The notes beneath the pieces were generated by a model. The model had not been told where the DNA came from. It did no database searches and worked only from the letters and a program-made list of their open reading frames with translations. From Amoeboradix gromovi (taxonomy: Eukaryota > Sanchytriomycota > Sanchytriomycetes > Sanchytriales > Sanchytriaceae), in contig JADGIF010000112.1 in the NCBI GenBank assembly GCA_018985225.1, positions 1 through 19,305 on the forward strand: a DNA stretch of 19,305 bases, written 5' to 3'. Made by a program: the position numbers and the translations under genes. Shown here in pieces: positions 6,906 through 15,115 of this stretch; within the stretch, counting starts at the first letter, position 1, and every line of letters begins with the position of its first letter.

Positions 6906-7264
6906 CAGTAAGCTTTTCAGGACATTCCACCAATGATTCTGGCCTTACTTTGAGCGATAATATCATTTACATCATTTATATTCTCTGAGTATAGAAGAAT
7001 GTATTCTGCACTCCTTGATGATGTCTTTATAGCAGCCATCCATGTTCTGGTTAAGCTGATTCGGAGACATTTGTTGTAGATAAGAAGTGCTGAAAATCTA
7101 GTCAATCAGTAAATACTACATAATGACTGTTACCTATATAATTCGTGTTATCACGATAATGATTTTATTCCATTAGAGTCGATTGCTGCAGCTTCTTAGT
7201 GGGCAGATTTTAAATACAAGATCCATATTAACTTAAAATAAATTTCAATGAGTTTATTTTAATA
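6906..7264. other. Gene-free stretch downstream of the AKT-like gene
   Basis: A - strand open frame at 6917-7105 lies just upstream of copy C in sense. It may be decayed transposon coding sequence but shows no diagnostic motif. The rest is AT-rich, with AATAAA on the - strand shortly after the kinase stop codon. Confidence 0.3.
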
Positions 7265-8723
7265 TTAGTGAGCATTCTTTCGTGAGTATCCAAAATCCTC
7301 AAATTCTTTTTGCGCTTTGCTATCCAGTTGCGAACTAAAGTTTGAGGTTTGTGGAGTCAAAATCGGTGGTAGCTTCGTGAACTCAGAGTCAAAATTGCCA
7401 GTATCATCTATTTTCTTTACCTCAGGTTTGAATGGCATATCGTACTCTCTTTTTAAAAGTTTATTCCAATCGATGTTTTTGAAAAATAAGTGAGACTTAA
7501 TTTCCTCCGCATCAGTTAGTCCACTTCCTAATCTTCTAGTTGAGTCTCTGTCTAGCAATCTTTGTAGCAAACCTTTAGATTCATTCGAAAGAGATTTAGG
7601 ATATCCTATAGGCTGATGGAGAATTGCATGAAATAATTTGTCCACATTCTCAGGGTTGCCAAATGGTGGCCTTCCGCATAGCATTTCATACATAACAATA
7701 CCAAGGGCCCACCAATCTACGCTCCTTCCGTAAGTCTCATCTTCTAGTACTTCTGGCGCTAAATATTCCGGAGTACCGCAAAATGTTGAAGTGGTGTCAG
7801 TCTTTCCAACGCCTTCTTTGCATAGCCCAAAATCCTATGTTAACAAGAAATACAGTGACTTTAACATGGCCATCACTATCAAGCAATAAATTTTCCAGCT
7901 TTAAATCTCTGTAGACAATACCCTTGGAATGAAGGTATCCCAGGGCTAAAGTTATTTCAGCAACGTATAATCTGGTTCTGTCTTCGGAAAACTTTCTCTC
8001 TTTTGTTATGTGGTAGAAAAGCTCACCGCCATTGATGTATTCCATAACAAAATATAACCTGTCATTGGTTTGAAAGGAATAATAAAGTTTGACAAGAAAT
8101 GTGTGATCCAATGACTGCAAAATTCTATTTTCTACCAGTACATGTTCTATGGCATCCTCGTCGGACAAACCGTTCTTTTTTATGACTTTGATTGCAAAAA
8201 ATTCAGGATCGGTTGGTTTCTTATTTTTGTGCTTGGCTAGCATAACTTTACCATAATTGCCCTTGCCCACTACTCTAAGAAACTCAAAGTCCTCGGGCTT
8301 CATGTTTTTATCAAATGGGCTAACAGGGTCACTAATTGGTCCGCTTGTTCTTGCCGAATTTATAGCTTCTATCCACTCATCTCTGTCAGACTTAGAGTCT
8401 GTTTTCATATATCTGCGTTCTCCGTTGTTGATCGTTAATTCAAAACAAGTGTTCCCAAGTTTTTCGTAAGCTCTGCAGTCTATGCCATTCAGGACAAAGC
8501 AATTAGTAGGTGATTTTTCCTCAGCAGGATCTTTAAAGTAATATAGCTCGTTGGGATATAGTACAAACCATCGAGCTCTCCAGTTTTTAATGTAATTTCC
8601 CTGTTTAACTAACCACCCTTGTTTAATTGGAGCTTCTTTTTTGTCATTTACTACGACATCTTGAATTGGCGCGTTAATACTTCGAGAAATTGTTTTGGGT
8701 GCGTCTCTACTTGACTTTGACAT
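7265..8723 (-). CDS. AKT/PKB-like PH-domain AGC serine/threonine kinase (two exons)
   Basis: Exon 1 is 8723-7854 and exon 2 is 7834-7265, giving 479 aa after removal of a 19-nt intron. The PH domain (about 40-135) begins IKQGWLVKQGNYIKNWRARW and binds phosphoinositides in this family. The kinase domain has the glycine loop GKGNYGKV, VAIK-type lysine AIKVIKK, HRD-type YRDLKLEN, and, only after splicing, DFG (DFGLCKEG) and the activation loop TFCGTPEYLAPE with the PDK1-site Thr. The C-terminal hydrophobic motif FEDFGYS corresponds to the TORC2 site of AKT. Length and domain order match animal AKT closely. YRD replaces HRD, as is usual in AKT. The start is the ATG at 8723; a frame extension to 8756 would need TTG. 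The role is inferred as phosphoinositide- and TORC2-controlled growth signalling. Confidence 0.95.
7835..7853 (-). other. 19-nt spliceosomal intron in the AKT-like gene
   Basis: The - strand sequence gtatttcttgttaacatag lies between codon 290 (VKVT) and the DFG motif. It has GT and AG ends and an internal TTAAC that could act as branch point. Its length is not a multiple of three, and removing it restores VKVT-DFGLCKEG in frame. Without removal the kinase lacks DFG, the activation loop and the whole C-lobe. Confidence 0.9.
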
Positions 8724-9307
8724 TTTAGAATTCCAAGCCTCTCGATAAAAAGTCAACTTTTTATTAATAATTTAAACTCTGGATACAGCGCAAAATCAAA
8801 TTAATATAAATTAACCTATCATTTTAGATTGAAAACGTATCATTTTTTAATTACCATTCAATGTCTCACTTCAAGTGACAAACAGCCATTGAGGCTCTCT
8901 TTTCACAATGTAATAGCATCACGAGCAGCTTTAGCTTTTGAAAGATATGTAGGTTATGGAAGAATACTTTGAGTAACCGTGCCAAAACAACTATTGTAAG
9001 ATAAGAGACATGAGATACAAAACTAGACAAGTATTTGCAACAATAGATCTCATAGGATTAAGAATGACATACTTGTTTAGTACCGTTTACCACAGAGAGT
9101 GATACATAGTGGTATGCTGCCGAGAAGAGGAATCAATTCATCATTGCTAAAGATAATGAAACATGTTGGCCCACAAGTCGGTGGAGCAACTGCTGGCCAA
9201 CTTGGCAGAGAAGAGAAGAATAGACAGAACAACTATTAGCTCCATTTCCAAGTGATGATATACGGGATTTTTTGTAATGCTAATCAAGTATTTACTGTGG
9301 GTCTCAC
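8724..9307. other. Gap between AKT-like and mtTFB-like genes
   Basis: Probably holds the divergent promoters of both genes. Two short + strand open frames exist: one starting at the ATG near 9009 and one from 9113 to 9241 (42 codons, with KHVGPQVGGATAGQLG). Neither resembles a known protein. The string TGCAACAATAGATCTCATAGG near 9037-9057 is similar to part of the transposon copy near 19.23 kb, but it is too short to call. Confidence 0.3.
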
Positions 9308-10180
9308 ATGGGGCTTGTAGAGTCACGATTACTGTGGCTAGCAAAAAATACCAAGTTTAACAGATATCCATTATTAATAAATAAAGAGTGTGGGAAATCG
9401 ATTGCTAAGATTTTAGAAGGACCTGATCGAAGAAATATTGTAAATTTAACAGCGGGGTTGTGCTTTATTGAAGAAAATTTAAGCCAAAAGCCATTGCATG
9501 TATTTGAACCTGGCTCTATGGCGTTATATAAAGAATTTGAAGGAGAAAAACTGGATTATTTAAAAGCAGAAACAAATGTCTATTTCGAGACTTTGAACCT
9601 GCCAAAAGAAACTGCAATTTTCGCCAGTGTTGGGGGATCATTGTTTACATTAGCAATCACAATGTGGCTAAAGCTAATGTGCTTAAACCGCTCTCTTTGG
9701 CTCTCGCACCCGCTTTCTATATATATTTTAACAGAAACAAATCTAGCGCTTCAACTAAAAAAAGGTCCTGGTGAAAGGGGATACTCTAGGATATCAATTT
9801 TATCACAGTGTGCATCCGATGCTGAGATACTGTTGACCCTGCCTTCCGGAAGTATACTAGGATTTTCAAAAGGTGCTTCCTTGGTCAAAGTAACTCCAAA
9901 AAATAATGGCTTACAAGACATAGCTTTGTTTAACTACATGTTAAAGTACATTCTCGTAAATAAAAATATGCTGCTTTACAAAGCAATTGAATACTCTGCA
10001 GCAAATTCTGGAATAGATTTTAGAAACTCTAAAATTTATGATTACAAAACTCCCAGAGGACTTTTAAAGAATCTGAAAGTTGCGGAAATAATGCCGTTAG
10101 AATATGAGCTGATTTTTAACGAGTGGAAGACTTGGCCATGCGTAAAAAATGGCCTACTGCGTGATTTCAATAAAGAATAA
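9308..10180 (+). CDS. mtTFB/KsgA-Dim1-family protein, likely mitochondrial transcription factor B
   Basis: A 290-aa protein of the rRNA adenine dimethyltransferase family. Family features are the opening helix region (FNRYPLLINKECGKSIAKIL), a Rossmann start (NIVNLTAGLCFIEENL) with an acidic residue after the next strand (LHVFEPGS), and the conserved C-terminal stretch: LTETNLALQLKKGPGERGY, then SRISILSQ, then SGSILGFSKGASLVKVTPK. That last part matches the KsgA pattern of Gln-rich strand followed by F-x-P-x-PKVxSxVVxLxP. The glycine-rich SAM loop is degenerate and the NPPY/NLPY catalytic motif appears replaced (ASVGGSLFT). These losses are typical of fungal Mtf1, which is a mitochondrial RNA polymerase cofactor rather than a methyltransferase. 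I infer that role. A basic N-terminus fits mitochondrial import. AATAAA lies just before the stop. Confidence 0.75.
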   Translation: MGLVESRLLWLAKNTKFNRYPLLINKECGKSIAKILEGPDRRNIVNLTAGLCFIEENLSQKPLHVFEPGSMALYKEFEGEKLDYLKAETNVYFETLNLPKETAIFASVGGSLFTLAITMWLKLMCLNRSLWLSHPLSIYILTETNLALQLKKGPGERGYSRISILSQCASDAEILLTLPSGSILGFSKGASLVKVTPKNNGLQDIALFNYMLKYILVNKNMLLYKAIEYSAANSGIDFRNSKIYDYKTPRGLLKNLKVAEIMPLEYELIFNEWKTWPCVKNGLLRDFNKE

Positions 10181-10380
10181 GTACCATTGCAACTCAAATG
10201 GTCTTCAAAGCGTCCGACGGTACTCGAAAATGATTTCTTTCCATTTATGACATCGCTAACCGTGATATTATGACGAAGCAGTCGCAATGCAAGCCCAATA
10301 ATGACATCAATACATGAAATTGTAACGATGCCTATAACCTGCTGTGAAATTTCTGAAAATTACTAATATATTGAACATAT

Positions 10381-10881
10381 TTACTCAAAAGTTTTCAGTA
10401 GCTCTGGTGGTCCAACAATACTCTGACATTTCTGCTTCACCAAGGCTACAGTTTCTGGCGAAATACTATTCCATTTGTTGCCAAGAATGCTTAGCTCTCC
10501 TACAGTAATATTTGCAAATATCTTTTCTATATCCATTTCAGTGATGTAACACAATTTCAATCGCTTAAAATTACAAGAACATTCGGAAACCAGCTCCGCC
10601 CTCCATTTGTTCATAATTTGAAATGATTTTACGTTCTTTTTTCCAAGGACTTTTGCAAATATAAATTTCTTTGATTCTGAGGACAAGGTATCTGATACAT
10701 CACATTCTTTTACAATCTGCCAGTCATCAAAGCTGGCTAGTGACTCTTCGCTGTTGAACCTTGGATAATTCTTTGATATTCTAGTTTGAGCCAGCTTGGT
10801 GGAGCTGCATAGCACTGGTATATCAGGAACATGTTGAAATATCTTCAACTGCAAGTCATATGGAAGAGTTTTTAGAGACAT
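10381..10881 (-). CDS. F-box-like protein (166 aa)
   Basis: The N-terminus MSLKTLPYDLQLKIFQHVPD, with Leu-Pro, Leu-x-x-x-Ile-Phe and a following hydrophobic segment ending CSSTKLAQT, fits the F-box motif that binds Skp1 in SCF ubiquitin ligases. The rest (about 45-166) has scattered leucine-rich elements (FKRLKLCYITEMDIEKIF, VGELSILGNKW) that could be two degenerate leucine-rich repeats for substrate binding. It is short for an F-box protein. The match is to a loose motif, so the call is tentative. It converges on the mtTFB-like gene with a 200-nt gap. Confidence 0.5.
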   Translation of the reverse strand: MSLKTLPYDLQLKIFQHVPDIPVLCSSTKLAQTRISKNYPRFNSEESLASFDDWQIVKECDVSDTLSSESKKFIFAKVLGKKNVKSFQIMNKWRAELVSECSCNFKRLKLCYITEMDIEKIFANITVGELSILGNKWNSISPETVALVKQKCQSIVGPPELLKTFE

Positions 10882-11503
10882 TTTATCAAATCCAAAAGTA
10901 CGATGGCTTTTTTATGGTTTCTGCTATCCAATCAACCAGGCTTGTGGTAGAACTTTCGCAATAAATAGAGCTTGATAGTTGCACTTGCCTGCGCAGACTA
11001 TGGTTGTTTATTTGAATCAGCAATAGATACATGTAATTTAACTGTCATCTGTTTTTGTAGAATATGAAATAAACTTACGGGCTGTTGAATTCATGGTGAG
11101 TCTCAAAAAAACAAGAGATCTTATGCAGAAATTTTAACAGGCTACTTCGATGGCGCTTAAGCAGCTACTACTACATCCACCAGGCTCCAAAAGTTTATAA
11201 ATAGAATGGTCCAAATCATAACAACCTTGTTACTAGCAGTCCAAGCCAAGCTGTTACTTAACTGGCATGCCAACCGACTTTAAAGGCTCTTGGATTACCA
11301 AGAGATTTCAGAATATTAAATTTTCGTTGTTTGGTATCTTCATGGACCAGTTTTTTGTATGGGACTAAAAGATGTAGGAGCAAGTTCGCAGAGAAAAAAT
11401 TACAGTTGAGATGTTTCCTCTCACTTAAAGGTGATAGTATATGTGGTGCCTTTGTAAAATAAGCAAGTCTGTTTTGTGTCCCAAAAGGAGTATCTGAAAC
11501 CCC
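10882..11503. other. Intergenic region between F-box-like and PWWP genes
   Basis: About 620 bases between two divergent genes, so both promoters should lie here. On the - strand an 18-codon frame starts near 11093 (MNSTARKFISYSTKTDDS), and on the + strand a 16-codon frame starts near 11150 (MALKQLLLHPPGSKSL). Both are too short to call. I saw no copy of the transposon family. Confidence 0.4.
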
Positions 11504-12463
11504 ATGGAATCAAACCAAAAACTGACCAAAGTATTTGCACAAGCACCAGGTTACCCACATTGGCCAGGATTTATCACGGAAAATGCCCCTGATTATGTTT
11601 ATACTGATGGTAGAACTAAAAATGATTATTTTTGTGTATTTTTCTTCAATTCTTGGGACTACCAGTTATTTGAAAAGCTATCTCCAGATGTACTGGAGCA
11701 CGTTCAAAAATGCAAATCGACACTGCCATGGGATGAGAACTACGAAAAATTTTTAAAAATCAATAAAAATAAAAAGCGATATATCACCGCTTTGGAAGAA
11801 GGCAAGAGCTGGTCTGATGCAGACATTTTGCTCAAATTAAAAAATGTTGTTGAGAAAAGACGATCTGACGATGAAAAAAGGGCTCATCAATTAAAGAAAA
11901 AACTTGAAAAGGTTAGCAAGCCAGCACCTGTATCTAAAAAGCGCAAATCAGCACCCACTGTTGATTTAAGCTCTAGACCTAATAAGCGATCTAAGGTTCC
12001 CGTTGATCCTCTTAAGAACCTTGTTAAAATCAAAACCTATTTGGACTCTAAAATTTTCACATATCCAAACAATGAGAATATTCCGATTGAGAAGGTTAAG
12101 CAGCAAGTAGAGAAGTTAAAGTCTAGCGACGTGAATTTTGAAATATTAAAGGATTCTAAAATTGGTAAAATGGTGAAGAAGATATCAAAGCTAACTGGGG
12201 AGGACTTGGTGTCTGAGAAGCATAAAAAGAATCATCTGAGTGCGCTTCCACCCAAAGAGCAAATCGAGTTGTTGATAGAAAGTGGTGTTATCAAAGAATG
12301 TAAGAATTTAGTTAGTTACTGGACTACTCTGCTTAGTAATTTAATTATTAACATAGCCGATCAAGGAATTGTAGAACCCGTTGACTCCAAAAAAACATTA
12401 CCTGCAGATGAGGAATTTGTTAATTCCGATCGTGCAGATTCTGCTAACTCGCCCTGCCTGTAA
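11504..12463 (+). CDS. PWWP-domain chromatin protein with TFIIS-N/LEDGF-like helical domain
   Basis: A 319-aa nuclear protein. The PWWP domain is at about 8-75: VFAQAPGYPHWPGFI gives the PHWP form of the motif, and YFCVFFFNSWDYQLF gives the aromatic strand F-F-x-x-x-D/Y. PWWP domains read methylated histone H3, often H3K36, and bind DNA. A Lys-rich coiled segment (about 110-145) and a bipartite-looking nuclear signal (KKRKSAPTVDLSSRPNKRSK) follow. A helical domain at about 170-285 (NLVKIKTYLDSKIFT through LVSYWTTLLSNL) resembles the TFIIS N-terminal or LEDGF integrase-binding fold, which binds disordered partners in transcription elongation. The start is the first ATG in the frame, in the context CCCC-ATG. 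Function by domain is well supported; the exact orthologue is not known. Confidence 0.85.
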   Translation: MESNQKLTKVFAQAPGYPHWPGFITENAPDYVYTDGRTKNDYFCVFFFNSWDYQLFEKLSPDVLEHVQKCKSTLPWDENYEKFLKINKNKKRYITALEEGKSWSDADILLKLKNVVEKRRSDDEKRAHQLKKKLEKVSKPAPVSKKRKSAPTVDLSSRPNKRSKVPVDPLKNLVKIKTYLDSKIFTYPNNENIPIEKVKQQVEKLKSSDVNFEILKDSKIGKMVKKISKLTGEDLVSEKHKKNHLSALPPKEQIELLIESGVIKECKNLVSYWTTLLSNLIINIADQGIVEPVDSKKTLPADEEFVNSDRADSANSPCL

Positions 12464-12489
12464 AATAGAATAAGTGAATAAATATACTA

Positions 12490-12669
12490 ATGCACTTAAC
12501 AAATTCGCAAGGCTCTTGGTTTTATTCAGATATGTATTGCAAAACTGCATTGCGAGCAAATACCGGAAATGAAGCCAGAAGATATTCGGATGCTTTTCAC
12601 AATTGGCTTTCTCCAGAGGGTGAACATGGTGTTTGCCCTTATATCTTGGTGGATGAGGTTGCCATCTAA
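12490..12669 (+). CDS. Possible small protein (59 aa), doubtful
   Basis: An ATG-started open frame just after the PWWP gene: MHLTNSQGSWFYSDMYCKTA and on, ending ILVDEVAI. It is not recognised. It has balanced residue use, two Cys and several aromatics, unlike chance AT-rich frames, but there is no other support. A longer - strand frame at 12398-12775 overlaps it and the PWWP 3' end and looks like a shadow. Confidence 0.25.
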   Translation: MHLTNSQGSWFYSDMYCKTALRANTGNEARRYSDAFHNWLSPEGEHGVCPYILVDEVAI

Positions 12670-13139
12670 GCGACTTAAGTTTAGTTATCGACAGTAAATG
12701 TAGCAATGATTTAGCTGCATTCTTGTTTATACCAGCACTTGCAAAATAAGATTTGCATATTGGCCAACTTTGCAATCTTTCTTAAGAAGTACTCTGTACC
12801 CAAAAAGGTCGTTCTTTGATAATGTACTGGATTGCCTAATATTCGAAGTAGCCAATTGATAATCAGATATAATGCACTGGGTATTAATAAAACAAATCGA
12901 TGAAAGCAGAAAAACTATAAAAGCTATTGTGGCACTTATTCAAATCCTGAATGACAATAGATTGACTTAAAAGCGGTTATTTTTCGGGACACTCATTGTT
13001 CAAATCGATTTACCCTGTGACTTTAGTTCTGATTTCTAGTTCAACCAATAGTGTTTCGTTTATCGATAGGATTAACCTGGCTCAGGGGCACATCCGAATT
13101 AATTGAACATTATTTCAATTGACTCCTTATTACAAGAAA
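12670..13139. other. Gap upstream of IF1
   Basis: About 470 bases of AT-rich sequence with stops in all frames. I see no RNA gene or repeat. It should contain the IF1 promoter. Confidence 0.4.
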
Positions 13140-13349
13140 ATGATTAAACGATTTGCATCCTCAATTTTTAATCATAAAAGATCTTTTTCCGCGACAAGTA
13201 TTCGATTTTCTACAAAAGGAACAAAGTTTGATGATAGAGAGAGTGCTGCGGAGAATAAGTATGCAAGAGAGCATGATCAAGAATTGTTAAAAAAGTTAAG
13301 AAAAGAAAAAGAATCGAAAGAAAAAAGTAAAAAGAACAGTAAAAAGTAA
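13140..13349 (+). CDS. Mitochondrial ATPase inhibitor IF1
   Basis: A 69-aa protein. It starts with a basic, Arg/Ser-rich mitochondrial presequence (MIKRFASSIFNHKRSFSATS), then the IATP core: STKGTKFDDRESAAENKYA and REHDQELLKKLRKEKESKE. The F-x-x-RE-x-A-x-E-x-x-Y spacing and the following Leu/Lys helix match IF1, which blocks ATP hydrolysis by the F1F0 ATP synthase when the membrane potential falls. The tail is almost all Lys/Ser/Asn. The start is set at the ATG of MIKRF; seven codons of open frame upstream would need a TTG. It lies 57 nt ahead of the 7TM-RGS gene on the same strand. Confidence 0.85.
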   Translation: MIKRFASSIFNHKRSFSATSIRFSTKGTKFDDRESAAENKYAREHDQELLKKLRKEKESKEKSKKNSKK

Positions 13350-13406
13350 ATCGTTTTAGGTAAGTGCGTAATGTAACAAGAAACTAGGCCATTTGTTTTG
13401 TTTTTA

Positions 13407-14799
13407 ATGCTTCAAGTTCCTGCTATCTTTCTATTTATTTGGATCGGTATAGTATTTCTTTCCTCCGTTTATATGATCAGTAAAAGAAGGTTTACCTTTT
13501 TTAAGTACCGATTCCCAAACTTGATTCTAATTCAAAATATTATGTTAGCATTAGTCCTAACTGCCCTTTCACGACCAGTCGTTTTGGGGGTACCATCAAC
13601 TACAGGGCAAGCAGGATTAGACTTGAGTTTCTGTGATTTTATTTACTACGTTAGTTATTTGTTTGCCTTGGTTCCTATCTTATTGCATCCATTACGCACC
13701 TGGGCATTTTACTTCAATTATCAGAGTAGTAGAGCCAAATTGCTGGCAAGTTCGGCGGATCCGTCTCTTTTTCAACCCATAAACGATATGGTGTTTTTCA
13801 AAGTAGATTTACAATGGTTTTTACTTAAAAAAAAGAATTCAGAGCTTAAATATGCAGCAATCTTCTACAGCATACTTATTGGACTAACATCTTTTATATA
13901 TCTAATTATTAGATATACAACAGACAGTTGGTACGTTTCAAGGTTAACTCCAAATCCTGAGTACTGTCCTATGCTTATGGAAATAGAATTGTTAGCCATC
14001 ATGGGCATAATTGGCGTGGCTTTAAACCTTATAATGACTGCTCTAATTAGCAAGTGTAGAGAAAACATTAAACTTGATGTGGAAACAAGCGCCATCAACG
14101 TGGGTGTGATGATTGTTCTAACAATTTATTTGTTGACACTTTTTGATAGTGTTTGCGAAGCTACGGATTGTGCGGAGTTTCGAAGAGTTGTTCTGATTGT
14201 TCTTTCTCAGATATACATGATTGGAAACACCATTTTCCCAATTGTTTATTATCATTTCCAGTTCAACGCTCAAATAGCAGACCAGTCAGCGTTGAAAGAA
14301 AATCTGCAACAAGTGTTCAACAATGTTCAGCTCAAAGCACAATTTAAAGAATTCCTAGTATCTGAGTTCAGTGTAGAAAATTTTCTATTTCTAGAAGCGA
14401 TTAAAAAGCTGAAGAAAAAGTTCGAGGGCGAAGTGGATTTAAATCTTATAAGACAAGGCATACAGGAAGTTTATGACAGTTTCTTCAAGAAAGTATTATT
14501 TATTTATTTAGGATGCATCGAATGCGTTAAATGTATCTCATGTCGTTTCTAAACTTTTGAAGATGCAAATGCAGGATCTTCAAAAAATGTCTGGAGTGGA
14601 CATGCTAAGTATATATGACGAGGCATATTCCGAAATTGCCTTATTAGTAGAAAGCGATTCACTTAGACGATTCATGATTGGAAAAGATGGATCCACAAAA
14701 CTAAACAAATCAAATAATTTTCAAGGATTAAAATCTGCTGCAAATATTAGAAGCACTGCTAATCTTGTGCTTGATCAGGAGAAGATTGGTAATAAGTAG
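13407..14799 (+). CDS. Seven-transmembrane RGS protein (two exons)
   Basis: Exon 1 is 13407-14492 and exon 2 is 14512-14799, giving 457 aa. Seven hydrophobic helices lie at about 4-24, 36-60, 75-105, 147-170, 190-217, 230-250 and 262-285. A C-terminal RGS domain runs from about 305: VQLKAQFKEFLVSEFSVENF and LFLEAIKKLKK in exon 1, and after splicing DASNALNVSHVV, IYDEAYSEIALLVESDSLRR. RGS domains speed GTP hydrolysis on G-alpha subunits. The 7TM-plus-RGS plan occurs in plant RGS1 and in several fungal proteins, and suggests a receptor-like G-protein regulator in the plasma membrane. The ATG at 13407 is chosen because the frame's upstream extension begins with TTG. The tail after the RGS domain is short and polar. 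Confidence 0.9.
14493..14511 (+). other. 19-nt spliceosomal intron in the 7TM-RGS gene
   Basis: gtattatttatttatttag interrupts the RGS domain between FFKK and DASNALNVS. It has GT and AG ends and is otherwise only A and T. It is phase 0 and not a multiple of three; reading through it leads to a stop at 14550-14552 and loses the last third of the RGS fold. It has the same length as the intron in the AKT-like gene and also begins GTATT. Confidence 0.9.
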
Positions 14800-15115
14800 T
14801 AAATATTACTAGTACAGAATTTATAAAAGTTTTAATTGAGAACTTGAGGATTGACTTTGAGAGGATAGTCTTAACTGTGGCCTAGAAGCGCTATCAACGA
14901 GTGCTTTATAAAGTTAACTGAATATTGTATATTCAATTTGGCAACATCAAACCTATCAAATTACTTCTTATCCTCTTATCTTCTTCATCCACGTTATTTC
15001 TTTTAATACAGCAAAAGATTGACGTCGCTATTATGAACGAATCGCAACCAGGTAAGACTACTTTCATGACAGCTTCAACGATAAAAAGAGTAAAGTGTTT
15101 TCTCTAATGTGACTC
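14800..15115. other. Leader region of the next gene with an upstream ORF
   Basis: About 315 bases. A 24-codon ATG-started frame (from 15033, MNESQPGKTTFM and on, ending RVKCFL at 15107) stops 8 nt before the next gene's ATG and could act as an upstream ORF. The longer hydrophobic frame around it (from 14925) has no ATG at its head. GTAAGACTACTTTCATGACAG (15052-15072) has the ends of a 21-nt intron, but nothing in the translation requires splicing there. Confidence 0.3.

Noticed and set aside
6917-7105. 62-codon - strand frame upstream of copy C
   Set aside because: It lies beside decayed transposon sequence but has no recombinase or nuclease motif that I can defend.
9037-9057. Possible fifth transposon copy, similar to TGCAACAATAGAGATCATATGG in copy D
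   Set aside because: The match covers only about 20 bases and the flanks do not align.
9113-9241. 42-codon + strand frame (MLPRRGINSSLLKIMKHVGP and on) before the mtTFB-like gene
   Set aside because: No family recognised, short, and not joined to the next gene by a plausible intron.
12398-12775. 125-codon - strand frame
   Set aside because: It overlaps the PWWP 3' end, has no domain and an unlikely residue mix. It looks like a shadow frame.
15052-15072. 21-nt intron with GTAAG and ACAG ends in the leader of the 15116 gene
   Set aside because: Its length is a multiple of three, the surrounding frame has no homology, and splicing would not add a recognisable signal peptide.
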